DNA of 29,703 bases. Source: Cloacimonetes bacterium UBA4175. GTDB taxonomy: Bacteria > Cloacimonadota > Cloacimonadia > Cloacimonadales > Cloacimonadaceae. Positions 16,559 to 26,500 of the stretch are shown piece by piece (position 1 is the first letter of the stretch; the number at the start of each line of letters is the position of its first letter). The DNA is taken from the NCBI GenBank assembly GCA_002379855.1, contig DFUX01000015.1, forward strand, positions 1 to 29,703, written 5' to 3'. A program made the position numbers and the translations under genes. The notes below the pieces were generated by a model that saw only the letters and a list, made by a program, of their open reading frames with translations, did no database searches and had not been told where the DNA came from.

Positions 16559-18049
16559 TCAGTCCCTGATCAGGAGCTTTTTATGGCTGGTCCTCTGATA
16601 CGCGTCTGTGATCCTGAGCAGGTAAATCCCCGCTGATAGCTCCGGGATTCTGTACTCATTGGATGTCTGCGAGGCAAGGGACAGGTCTTCGAGGTATTGG
16701 CCCCTCAGGTTGTAAAGCTTCACGGAACTGGTGGGAGCGTCACTCTCCAGCTTGAGCAGCCCCTGCGATCTGGCAGGGTTGGGATACAGCGTCACTTTGT
16801 TTGGTTTGGGAGCCAGAGGATCATCGCTTTCCACACAGAAATCCCCCCGGTAGCTTTTCAAGAGCTCCGTACCTTCATAGCGCTCAAAGATAAACCAGAT
16901 GGCTTCATCGTTGTTGTAAATACTGGGATATGTTAACGAGTAAGATGGATCTTCTGAGAAATCAACCTGTATCCAAGTCTGGGAATCCAAATCTGCCACC
17001 CTGGCAAAAAAGCCTGGAGACTGCCAGCCCATCAGAAGCAATTTGTTAGCAAAAAATGTAGCATTAACACTTAAGGCACTTTCAGTTGTAGCTGGGAACC
17101 CTGAGTAGTTGCTGAAGCTGTTCGCTCCATTGTAACGCTTAATAACGAAGCCGGAGCTTGGAGGCTCATCATAGGGCGTGGAAGTATAGACAAAGAGGTA
17201 AAGAGAGTCCGGCAGGCTCAGGATAGGGTGGATTCGAAAAGTGCTGGGATGCCATTCACCATACAGGCTCCAAGTCACTAAATCAATATTGCCATTATTG
17301 ATCATGATTGAACCAGTTCCCATTTCGTCAGGGCAGGAATAATCTGTATAATAGAGGCCTTCCTGAAATCTGTAGGTAGTCCAGAACTCCCAGTTAACGA
17401 GATTAGTCTGAATAAGGTTGTGGCCGCTATCCAGCAGGTATGTGTGAAATGGGGCATTGTGATCTACTCCCGAGATCAGCAGATACTCATTACCCAGTCT
17501 CTCAAACTCGTAATCAATGCCGGGTACCTGAACCACTGTGTTTGCCTGGTTGGCGGCCAGCTCCCAATGCTTCAGGTCAGTATTGGCAAAAAAGTAAATA
17601 TGCCCCTCGCCAAAGTGTTGCAGCCTGCGGAGTATGAAGAAATCAGTGGCTGAGCCAGGGACATTGAGCTGGTGGAATTGGGCGTTGCCGGCATAGTCCA
17701 GGGAGATTGCGCCCAACCAATCCGCGTGATGGGTATAGACCCACAGCTTGCCATAAATACGTTCCCCCTTGTGACAGAGCAGGGGGCTGGCAAGATTGGG
17801 GGGAAGCGCCTGTTGCCAGATAACCTGGCTGCTCACCTCGCCGGAGTAGGATGAATGGCTCCTTTTCAGGATTTGCATCATACCGTCAGTTTCGCTGTAG
17901 CTGTAAAGGTTGAGAACGGAATCCACCTCCGCCAGAAAGTATGGGCTTGTGATCTCGGTGGTGCTCGTATGTGTAAAGAACAGACGCTCTTCCGCGCTGA
18001 GCGTCAGGCCAGCGAACAATATGAGTGAAAGTACAATATAGCGTTTCAT
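16559..18049 (-). CDS. Secreted protein with type IX secretion C-terminal sorting domain
   Basis: A 496-residue exported protein of unknown function. It starts with a signal peptide (MKRYIVLSLILFAGLTLSA, cleavage near residue 19). The middle is beta-rich with many aromatic residues and no recognised catalytic motif. Residues 419-496 are a type A T9SS sorting domain: LYPNPA, then KLYNLRGQ, then LSAGIYLLRI, and finally KKLLIRD. In this system the domain is recognised at the outer membrane, the protein is exported through the SprA channel and the domain is usually cut off. GAGGAG lies 5 bases before the ATG, and a strong promoter lies just upstream, so the gene is probably its own transcription unit. 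No clear terminator was seen in 16451-16558. Confidence 0.85.
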   Translation of the reverse strand: MKRYIVLSLILFAGLTLSAEERLFFTHTSTTEITSPYFLAEVDSVLNLYSYSETDGMMQILKRSHSSYSGEVSSQVIWQQALPPNLASPLLCHKGERIYGKLWVYTHHADWLGAISLDYAGNAQFHQLNVPGSATDFFILRRLQHFGEGHIYFFANTDLKHWELAANQANTVVQVPGIDYEFERLGNEYLLISGVDHNAPFHTYLLDSGHNLIQTNLVNWEFWTTYRFQEGLYYTDYSCPDEMGTGSIMINNGNIDLVTWSLYGEWHPSTFRIHPILSLPDSLYLFVYTSTPYDEPPSSGFVIKRYNGANSFSNYSGFPATTESALSVNATFFANKLLLMGWQSPGFFARVADLDSQTWIQVDFSEDPSYSLTYPSIYNNDEAIWFIFERYEGTELLKSYRGDFCVESDDPLAPKPNKVTLYPNPARSQGLLKLESDAPTSSVKLYNLRGQYLEDLSLASQTSNEYRIPELSAGIYLLRITDAYQRTSHKKLLIRD

Positions 18050-18058
18050 ATCGACTCC

Positions 18059-18346
18059 TCAATTCCTGATGTCATTATCGGGAAGGGTCGAATTGTTGTC
18101 AAGTTTTATCTCGGTCATTCCGCTGAGTATAAGTAAAGCAAAATATGTGATATGGAACAAAATGTATAAATCGCCGCTAAAAACTTCAAATACAATCCCT
18201 GAAAACCAGATATGTCCAAGTCCACCATAACTGTGACGCGTCTTGCTTGTCACAGGCGGAAACAAATTGACTGCTTTACCAGTCCCTGCTTTTCTTCTTT
18301 CACCATTCACATAATATTTGCCAACCTTCCTCAATATCCGTAACAC
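18059..18346 (-). CDS. Doubtful 95-residue ORF with one possible membrane segment
   Basis: A frame from GTG 18346 to a stop at 18059. In its favour, AAAGGAG lies about 5 bases before the GTG and it holds a hydrophobic stretch (about residues 60-77, DLYILFHITYFALLILSG). Against it, its end runs over the clear promoter of the next gene (18074-18102), its Shine-Dalgarno is half of a perfect hairpin, and I recognise no family. It could be a decayed gene or chance. Confidence 0.2.
   Translation of the reverse strand: MLRILRKVGKYYVNGERRKAGTGKAVNLFPPVTSKTRHSYGGLGHIWFSGIVFEVFSGDLYILFHITYFALLILSGMTEIKLDNNSTLPDNDIRN
18074..18102 (-). promoter_or_regulatory. Sigma-70-type promoter of the T9SS-substrate gene
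   Basis: On the - strand, a perfect TTGACA (18102-18097) is followed after exactly 17 bases by GATAAT (18079-18074). The expected transcript start is near 18067, giving a leader of about 18 bases that contains GAGGAG (18060-18055) before the ATG at 18049. This is the best promoter match in the window and suggests that the primary sigma factor here uses the standard consensus, not the Bacteroidetes -33/-7 type. Confidence 0.8.
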
Positions 18347-18350
18347 CGCT

Positions 18351-18414
18351 CTCCTTTGATACCAAAGGAGTTAGCGCCATCATCCTTAGGTATGCGGTTG
18401 CAAAGTTAAGGATG
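18351..18414. repeat. Two adjacent perfect hairpins between secreted-protein genes
   Basis: CTCCTTT (18351-18357) pairs with AAAGGAG (18364-18370) around six bases. CATCCTTA (18381-18388) pairs with TAAGGATG (18407-18414) around 18 bases. Neither has a T-run on either strand, so they are not ordinary terminators. They lie 57-120 bases after the stop of the propeller gene and may shape its mRNA 3' end. The rest of 18103-18470 shows nothing further apart from the doubtful ORF and a CTGTGAC/GTCACAG inverted repeat (18231-18255). Confidence 0.45.
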
Positions 18415-18470
18415 ACCCCAGGAAGATCCAAGGCCGAGCCAGGGAACCAAATGAGGGAGCAGGAAGGAGG

Positions 18471-20084
18471 TCAGCGGTTTGTGAAAGCAGTCACCTTGTA
18501 AAAACTACGTGGTAGTGCCGCGGCTCCGCTATGGATGAAAACGGTTCCGGAACTCTCTCCGAGATACTGATACACTCCGTCAGCATCCTGGGGTTGATAA
18601 TAAATCCTGTAGCCGGAGGGTGACAGCGGATTGCCCGCTGTATCATATCCTACTGGCAGCCAAGTGAGGCGGATATTATTTCCGACGCGCTCTGCTTGCA
18701 GGCCTTCCGGTTCGCGGGGTTGAGGCGCTGACATCCAGCTCAGTTCAGCGGCAAAGATGTCGTAGCCGCCAACGTTTTCAAGCGGATACGCACCCAGGTT
18801 AAACGAGGATAAATAGATTCCACAGAGCAGCAGATCGCCCCCAGGGCCCATTTGCAGGCCATAGGCAACATCGTCGTCTGCGCCTCCCCAGCCTTGAGCC
18901 CAAGTCCAGGCACCCTGGTTGTCAAGACGCGCCGCGAAAATGTCTCCGTATCCTGACGAAGCAAGGTTATAGCCGCCAAAGGAAGCCTGACCCTGAAAGG
19001 TGCCGCAGATTCCGATTCCGCCCCCGGCATCCAGACCGATCCCGTAGGCCCGATCCGTTAAAGTTCCTCCCGCGCTGCTGGCCCAGAGCCAGTTTCCTGC
19101 CCCGTCCAAGGCAGCGACGAAGGTGTCATATCTTCCGGCGCCAGCCAGAGTCGTGGACCCAAATGAAGCGTTGCCCCAAAAACTACCGCAGAGATAGGCA
19201 CCGCCTGAGGGCGAACAGACCAGGTCCCTTCCCTCGTCGGGTTGGATGCCGCCAGCGCTTTTTACCCACAACCAGTTGCCGCTGGAGTCCAGTTTGGCAA
19301 CAAAGATATCAGATCCACCCACGCTTGTAAGGTTGGTGTCGCCAAAAGTCGCGGTGGAATTATACAGGCCAGTCAGCCAGATATTGCCGCAGGAATCGAG
19401 AGTTACCCCATAGACGCGGTCTTGTCCTACTCCGCCAGCCTGTTTGGCCCAGAGCCAGTTTCCCCCGGAACTGATCTTTGCAACGAAGATGTCATCCTCT
19501 CCGTTGCTGGTGATCGCCAAAGAGCCGAAATTGGCTGAACCTCGAAAACAACCTGTCACTATGGCATTTCCAGAGCCATCAAGGGTCAAGGATCTGCCTT
19601 CGTCGTTGTCATTGCCCATTCCAGCGTGGATAGCCCAGAGCCAGTTGCCGTTGGCATCAAGCTTGGCAACAAAGATATTGGTGGATGATCCGGTTGCAGT
19701 AAGCGTGGTACTGCCGAAGACAGCGCCGTTGCGGTACGCGCCGGTGATGTAGGTGTTTCCGGAAGCATCCACAGCGATATCGTAGGCAACGTCATCCGTA
19801 CTGCTGCCCGCCTGGCTTACCCAGAGCCAGTTTCCAGCAGCATCAAGCTTGGCGACAAATATATCCGCTCCTCCCAGGGAGTTTAGGGTGTTGCTTCCGA
19901 AGTTGGCGCTGCCTCTGAATTCTCCGCAGATATACACATTGCCTTGGGCATCCCGGTCCACTGCCCATCCCCGGTCTGTGAGGTCAGATCCGGCGCTCAC
20001 CGCCCAATTCCAGCCCGCGGCTTGCGCGGTCAAACAACTGTAAGCCAATAGCAATAAACACATTAGATAAACTTTCTCTTTCAT
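18471..20084 (-). CDS. Exported seven-bladed beta-propeller (SBBP-type) protein with C-terminal FnIII domain
   Basis: A 537-residue protein with a signal peptide (MKEKVYLMCLLLLAYSCLTAQA). Residues about 25-430 hold seven repeats of about 58 residues. Each follows the plan 'NWLW...AGG...D..Y.I..D..GN.Y..G.F.G.A.FG...L...G..DIFVAKLD', the last three letters running into the next NWLW. This is the SBBP repeat, and seven copies make a complete propeller. The DNA shows matching periodicity of roughly 174 bases. Residues about 450-537 look like one fibronectin-III domain, ending in PRSFYKVTAFTNR. There is no type A sorting domain, so the export route past the outer membrane is unclear. GGAG lies 8 bases before the ATG. 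Its ligand is unknown; such proteins are usually surface or secreted. Confidence 0.85.
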   Translation of the reverse strand: MKEKVYLMCLLLLAYSCLTAQAAGWNWAVSAGSDLTDRGWAVDRDAQGNVYICGEFRGSANFGSNTLNSLGGADIFVAKLDAAGNWLWVSQAGSSTDDVAYDIAVDASGNTYITGAYRNGAVFGSTTLTATGSSTNIFVAKLDANGNWLWAIHAGMGNDNDEGRSLTLDGSGNAIVTGCFRGSANFGSLAITSNGEDDIFVAKISSGGNWLWAKQAGGVGQDRVYGVTLDSCGNIWLTGLYNSTATFGDTNLTSVGGSDIFVAKLDSSGNWLWVKSAGGIQPDEGRDLVCSPSGGAYLCGSFWGNASFGSTTLAGAGRYDTFVAALDGAGNWLWASSAGGTLTDRAYGIGLDAGGGIGICGTFQGQASFGGYNLASSGYGDIFAARLDNQGAWTWAQGWGGADDDVAYGLQMGPGGDLLLCGIYLSSFNLGAYPLENVGGYDIFAAELSWMSAPQPREPEGLQAERVGNNIRLTWLPVGYDTAGNPLSPSGYRIYYQPQDADGVYQYLGESSGTVFIHSGAAALPRSFYKVTAFTNR

Positions 20085-20257
20085 GTTTCCGCTCCAGAGT
20101 ATAATTGATAAAACGCAAACGTTTTGGCAGGCCAGTAGCAGTTTGTCAAGTTCAATCTGCTTAACAGGGGGATTTCTTAAACGGAAAAGACATGGGGAGG
20201 TCGCTGAATATTGCGCGCAAACACATCCTTATAGAAAACTCCAAAGCCGAGTTTATC

Positions 20258-20286
20258 AAGTATCAAAATCAATGTATAAATGTCAA
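20258..20286 (-). promoter_or_regulatory. Possible promoter of the propeller gene
   Basis: On the - strand, TTGACA (20286-20281) is followed after 17 bases by ATACTT (20263-20258). It lies about 175 bases before the ATG at 20084, so the leader would be long. The -35 is perfect but the -10 is weak. Confidence 0.35.
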
Positions 20287-20386
20287 TACTTCCCTTGTGT
20301 TGAAATGGTTGATTGCCGCACCAAATCCCACAAATCCAGGTAGAAAGCAGCCAGCCAGATTTGAAAAATGGCCCTCATATACTCAT

Positions 20387-20430
20387 CGCTCATTGATCGC
20401 TGATTGAACGCTGATCAATCGCTGGGCTGT
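20387..20430 (+). repeat. Four-unit tandem repeat with 11-base period
   Basis: CGCT recurs at 20387, 20398, 20409 and 20420, each exactly 11 bases apart. The units read CGCTCATTGAT, CGCTGATTGAA, CGCTGATCAAT and CGCTGGGCTGT. The near-helical spacing would put each unit on the same face of the DNA. Confidence 0.6.
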
Positions 20431-20522
20431 TTGTCACCCGGGCATCAATAGGTTGACGATGGGACATTGAGACATGAGGGCGATATTGTGTTTTCATTTT
20501 CTAAATATAGAGAAGCAAACAG

Positions 20523-20552
20523 AAAAAGCCCGGCTTTGTGGCCGGGCTTTTC
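20523..20552 (-). terminator. Terminator of the gingipain-deiminase gene
   Basis: AAAAGCCCGGC (20524-20534) pairs with GCCGGGCTTTT (20541-20551) around TTTGTG. On the - strand it ends in five T residues and lies 16 bases after the stop at 20568. The symmetry would allow it to act on both strands. Confidence 0.9.
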
Positions 20553-20567
20553 CGATTTATTGATGTG

Positions 20568-23500
20568 TTATTTGGCGTATGGATAGGACTCATTGGAGGC
20601 GATCACTTTGTAGAAGCGCATCGCGTGGCTGAGATCCATATCGTTCCAGTAAGTATCTGTGGTTTGTCCCAGGAAGCTGTAGGTTCCGTAGGGATCGGCG
20701 CTTACCCAGATCTGATAGTAGTTCGCGTTGAGTATCGCGCTCCACTGTAATTTTACATAGTCGGGGGTGGCGTCGATATAGCTGACACTTACGTCTGGCA
20801 CTGCCAGCCAGGTGAGATTGACTTTCACGTTCACGTCGTCGCTGGCTGTGTCGGTGCCGTCGCTGACCGTAAAGGTCAAGGCCTCGATGCCGTACCAGTC
20901 CGCGGTGGCGGAGAAGGTGACGGTAAGGCCGTTGATGGCAACGTTCACATTCGTGTTACCGCTGTAACTGAGGGTCAGGGTGTCGCCATCCACGTCATCC
21001 ACATACTGGCTGAAATCCACCACCAGATTGCCGTTCATGTCGAACTCGAAGGTTTCGGGCAGGGCGATGGTGGGGGCGTTGTTTGCTCCTGCGGTGTCCA
21101 CCAGCAGCTCGAAGGGATCGCTGGCTCCGCAGAGTGGCAACTTGGCTGATCTGCCAGTGGTATCCGTGGCCAGGATGTAGTAGTAGAGCGTCTGGCCCAG
21201 AGCGGGTGTAGGCACGCTGGCTGTCCAGTTGTTGCCGGAGACCAGGGTGAGGGGTATAGTCTGCCACTGTCCCGTGGTGCTGTGGCGGTAGGCGATGTAG
21301 GTGCTGCCGCCGTTCAGTGGGTTGCTGTGGGTGATAGTCACGTCCAGGGTCACATAGCTGTTGGCGGTCGCCGAAGTCGGCTGCACGTGCGCGAGGTGTA
21401 TCATCTGCTCGTCGAAGATGGTGTGCACGCGGCAGTGAGCGGCGTCATCGGATAGCCAGGAACTACTGTAATAACCCTGCACGGTGTAACCCGGCATAGC
21501 GGTCTGATAGGCGGCGATGGCAGCCTGGTCAGCCGCTGAAGCGGTCGAGTTCCACTGTGGGACGTAGATCTTGTTATTGAAGATAAAGGAGTTGGCATAA
21601 GGTTCGTTTTCGCTGGTCTGGTCAACGCGGAAGATCTGGTAGGGAGTGCCGTAGCTGGAGGTTTTGGACTCCCAGTAGTCCACCACATTTTCCAGAGCTG
21701 TGTAGTTGGAATGGCCAACCGGCACGCGGGCGATCATCACCTTGTCCACATCCAGCAGCTTGGCGTGGCAGTCGATGTGATCGATGCTGGAGTTGGAGAG
21801 CGGATCGGCATACATGAAGTATTCATTCACGCCCAGGTATTCTGCTACCAAATCCTCGATCTCAGCCAGGGTGTAGCTGTATTCGGTAACTTGGGAATTC
21901 TGAACTCCGTCGTTCTCGGTCATGATGAGGTTGGTTGACATCATCTTGCCCTGGCCGTCGGTCATCACGTTGCCGCCGGTGGCTACCAGGGGCATATAGT
22001 AGTAACCGAAGCCAAACTGGTCATCCAGGATTGCGTTGACGGCGTTGTCATAGGGACGGTTCCGGTTGTAGCGGAAGTCCACGATGGCCATCTCGCCGTT
22101 GGCGTCGAAGATGCTCCAGGGGCCGTAGTCGCGGGTCCAGTAGGTGTTGACTCCGTCACGAATGATGAAGCTGACATTGCTCATGTTCACGCCGTTGGAG
22201 GAGAGCTGGCTGCTGGCATTACCCTGGTTGCTGGAGGTGACCAGAACGTAAACGTTGCCACGGTTGGAGAGGTCGGCGATCATGGGGTAAGGCAGGCCAA
22301 AACCGTTGGCGTAGGCAATGAGGACGCCGGTGGCGGGTTCCCATTCCGCGATGAAGCGGATATCGCTTGGTTCCACGTAAGCTTCCACGGTGAAGCTGAC
22401 CGGAACAGTGAGGCTGGGTTCGTTGACCGCGTTGGAAGTGATCACCATGTTGGCGTTGTAGGTTCCGGCTGTAAGCGCTGCGGCGTTCAGGGTGAGGGTC
22501 AGCACTGTGTTACCGCCAGCCGCGATGGTGCCGGAGGTTGGGCTGACAGTTCCCCAGGTCGCGAAGCTTGAGGATGTGCTCCAAGTCAGGGCTGCCCCGC
22601 CGTTGTTGGTCACGGTCACTGTGGCTGTGGTGCTGGCGCCTTCCACTGCTGTTCCTGAAACTGAGGCAGGTGTCACAGCAATCAGAGGGTCAGTAACTAT
22701 TTCATCCCAGACATCCATCTGCAGATCCACTACCAGGGTGGGGTTAACAGGATCGTTGGATGTGATGGTTAAATCAGCGTAGTAGCTTCCAACGGCCATG
22801 TCCACCGCGGAGAAATTGACGGTCACGGTTTCGCTTTGGCCTGCGGCAATGCTGCCGGAAAGCGGCGAGGCTGAATACCATGTGGGATCTGGACTGCCTG
22901 TGGAAGGCAGGACTATGCTGCCAGAGAGGGTGTGGGGCTCGCCACTATATTCATACTCATCTCCATGCAGGGTCCAGGGCAGGGTGAGGTCGCCGCTGAA
23001 GCCGGAGCCGATGGTCACATTGACTGTGGCGCTGGCAGAATCTCCGTTGCTGTAGATAACTCCCCAGCCGCTGGAAGTTTCGCCATGCCAGGTAATTGTC
23101 ACGCCGTTGCCACTGGTCACGTTGGGGGTCATGTCTCCACCATCGCCACCTACGAAGTTAGTGGCGCTGTTCACTGTGACCCCGGCGGGGAAGCTGATGG
23201 TCACGTCTTGCATCCATTCTGCGTCCGTGCTGTTATTGGTGGCGGTGAAGGTCCAGTCAAGAGTGGTTCCGGGAGTGTAATCAGTAGCGTTGATTGTGAG
23301 GGTGCTACCGGTTATGTCGCGGTTCTTTTTACCCTTGGAATTGCTGAGTTCGGTATTATTCTTGCCACTCATCTCTTCGATATCGATACTGTAAATGAGT
23401 GTCTGGCTGCCGGTGTTGGTGATGGTGAAGCTGTCCGCACCTTGGGTGCCCACCTGTAGATAGGCGTAAAGGGAGTCGTTGTCGATGCTGATGGTGGGCG

Positions 23501-26500
23501 GGATGTAGCCTGTGCCGGTCACCGCGATGTTGACGCTGGTGTTGTTGATGGAGTTGTTGGCGATCACCACGTTGCCGTTGTAGGAGGCCACGGCGGTGGG
23601 CGCGAAAGTCAGGTTGTAGGTCTTGGTGGCGCCGGCATTGATGCTGAAGTTCAGGCTGTTGCGGCTTTCCTTTCCGGCCAGTGTGACTTCCGTGGAATTG
23701 CGTGCCGCAGCCACGGTGTAACCGGCGGGGGTGGTGATGGTGCCCGTAAGGGTCTGATCGCCACTATTTTGGATGGTGAAGGTCTTCGTGTCGGTGCTGC
23801 CCACGGCCACATCGCCATAGGCGAGGGTTGTGGGATTCACCAGGATCACGGGGCCAGACTGGTTGGGAAGCAGGGTCAGCTTGAGGTTGGGACGGTAGGA
23901 GGAGATGCTGCCGCCGCTAAAGATGTTGCCCTGATTAGAAGAGTCTTGTCGTACGTAACGATAACCGTTGGACACTTCGGTGTACTCAGTTGTGCCGCTG
24001 TAGTTCCAGGACGCGATCTGGTTAAAGGCGGTGTCCACCACGATGTTGTCTATCCCGTTCCACAAGAATGGAGTGGAGAGGGTGTACATGTTCCAGCCGG
24101 TAGCTGTGGGCTGGTAGGAACTGCTGCTCCAGACCTGGGTGAGGCCCGTGGATATCCAGCTTGAGACGTTGGTGGCAGTCGTATGTCCCATGCGGACCAC
24201 AAAGTTCGGCATCGCCTGGGATGGAAGTCCGGTGATGTTAAATCCGATCTTAGTGATGTTGATGGGGCCGACCACTCCGGCAGCGTTGAGTTCCGCGGCA
24301 GTATAAACCGCCTGGCCATGCAGGCTACGGTAATACTGGTTTACCGGACAGGCGGTGCTGGTGCCGTTGGAGCCGGTGCCCGTGCCGATGATAACCTCAG
24401 TCACTATATTGGGAGTTGCTGAGGCGGTATTCGATGCAGCGGATTCACCCGCGGGGTTGGTATAGAGGGTGGTCACATAGTAGTTATAGGTGGTGCCGTT
24501 GGTGACGTTAGTATCGCTGTAAGAGGTGCCGGTCACGGTTGTGAGGGCGGCGCCGTCACGGTAGATCCTGTAACTGCTGATGGCGCGGTCTTTGGAACCG
24601 AGGCTGAAAGCTTCCTCAGCTTCACGTCCTGCCGCAGCAGTCCAGGTAAGCATCACCACAGAGTCGCCGCCGGTGGCAACCAGGTTGGTTGGCGCATACA
24701 TGTTGGGGGTGGCGGTCACGGTGGCGGTGGGGTCTGATTCATCGCTGCCGTAGAGCGCGGTTACCTTGTAGCTGTAGGTTGTACCGTCGGTTACAGCCGT
24801 ATCTGTGTAAGTCAGTCCGGTCACAGTGGTGAGGGCGGTGTTGTTCTTATAGACCTTGTATCCTGTGGGTGTTCCATTTATAGGTGCCTGCCAGGTGAGG
24901 GTCACCGATCCGTGGGTGGCGCTGGCGGTCAGTTCCCGCGGAGGATAGAGCATTCCCGGGGTGGGGAAGATCTTCAACTTCAGGTTGGGCAGACTGGTGC
25001 TGGCAGTCAGCGAAGTAGGCTGGTAATTGTCGTTTCTGCTCTGCCTGGCGCGGGCGGGAGAGGCTGTGGTATATGTCCACACGGGATAGTTGGATGTCCA
25101 AGCCTGGTTGCCCTTGATGGTGAGGATGGAGAGGTTGCTGCCGTCATAGGCGAACTGGTTGTCCAGATTAACCTCCATCCAGCCGCTGGTAGCGGTGTTG
25201 GGCCAGGTGCCGCTGTAAACCTGGGTGTAGCCTGTGGTGGAATAGGTTCCGTCCGCTAGGGTGTTGGAACTGGTGTTTTTCATATAGACGGTCACAGACT
25301 CAATGGGATTCACATCAGCTCCGCTGGCTTTGTAAAAACCGATTGACTTGATGGTACCGGCAGTTCCGATCTCGGAAGTCAGGTAGATGGCTTCATGGCT
25401 GGAATAGTTGTAGTAGCGGTCAATGGGGTAGCTCTGGGTGGAGGTACCGTTGCCGATGACCACTTCCATCGGGGCGCCCACTTCCACGTTCACGGTGGTG
25501 TTGGCGCTGTACTGTCCCGCGACAGCGTTGAGGACGAAGGCTGCCAAAGTGCCCTCCGCCATTGAGGAGGCGGCTGTCACAGTGAAGTTCAAGGTGGCAT
25601 AGCCACCTGCGGAAATAGCAGTGAAGCTGGCGCTGCCGTTCACCACGGTGATGCCACTGGTGGAGCAGGTCAGGGTTCCGGAGCCAGCCAGGGAGGCAGC
25701 TCCCCCGGAGTTATTCAGTACGATGGAGATTGTGGCGGTCTCCCCCGGATCGAGCAGGCCATCGTTATCGCCGGTGGGATCACTGATCGTCATATTGCCA
25801 AAGGCCAGAGCGGGCGCGTTGATGGTCTTGCTGAAGTTGTAAGTCCAGGGATCGTAGCCGCTCATGGTCATGGTGATGGTGAAGTTAGCCACGGTGCCAT
25901 CGGGGACGTTGTTGGCGATCGTGATCGCGTAGGCGTCGTTTGCCTGAACTGAAGCACCTGCTGCCAGGCTGCTGATGGTGTGACTGTTGTCAGTGATGGT
26001 GATACCGCTGGTGGAGCAGCTTAGAATGGCTGTTACGCCGCTGGCGGCGCTGGTTCCGGAGTTCTTGAAGGTGACATCGAAGTAGCCGCTTTCATTGTAT
26101 TCCGGAATGTCGTTGTTGGCGTCGTCATAGTTCGCGGCGGTCACTTCCATCCAAGGTCCGGCGGACACAGTCTGAGCGATGGTGCCCACATAAGTTACGC
26201 GGTTGTGCGCGGTGGCCGTGATGGTGTAGTTCAGCGTGCCAGTGGGTGGGTTGCTAAGCGTGATGGTGGCGTTACCGGAGCTGTTGGTGAAGGCTCGGCC
26301 GTAGATCACGTTGTTGTAAGTGATCGCCACCAGGGTGTTGTTGACTCCTGTGGAAACGTTTACGGAAGTGGTTCCAGATGTGATGCTGGAGGGGTGGGTC
26401 ACGTTCATGGCGATGGGGGTTTTGGTGCGTGAAGAGAGGCTGGCGTCACCAAAGATGTGCCAGGTTTTGAACATATTCACGCCGTCGGAGCCATAGACGT

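Larger units (their letters stand above)
20085..20567. other. Intergenic region with promoter, 11-base repeat and terminator
   Basis: No credible gene. From left to right it holds an AAAACG/CGTTTT inverted repeat (20110-20125) that could be an operator in the propeller gene's leader. It then holds a candidate promoter on the - strand, a four-unit 11-base repeat and the terminator of the giant gene, each described separately except the first. Confidence 0.6.

Noticed and set aside
18231..18255. CTGTGAC/GTCACAG inverted repeat as a CRP-type operator
   Set aside because: CRP half-sites TGTGA/TCACA are 6 bases apart; here they are 13 apart, and it is not next to a promoter.
18471..20060. Regular repeats suggestive of a CRISPR or satellite array
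   Set aside because: The roughly 174-base period is in frame and encodes the seven propeller blades; there are no short identical repeats with unique spacers.
20110..20125. AAAACG-CAAA-CGTTTT as a LacI/CcpA-type operator
   Set aside because: The palindrome is real but does not fit the cre consensus well; it is noted only as part of the intergenic entry.
20083..20407. Two + strand ORFs of 71-86 residues upstream of the propeller gene
   Set aside because: They overlap the presumed promoter and leader of the - strand gene, lack ribosome sites and resemble nothing.
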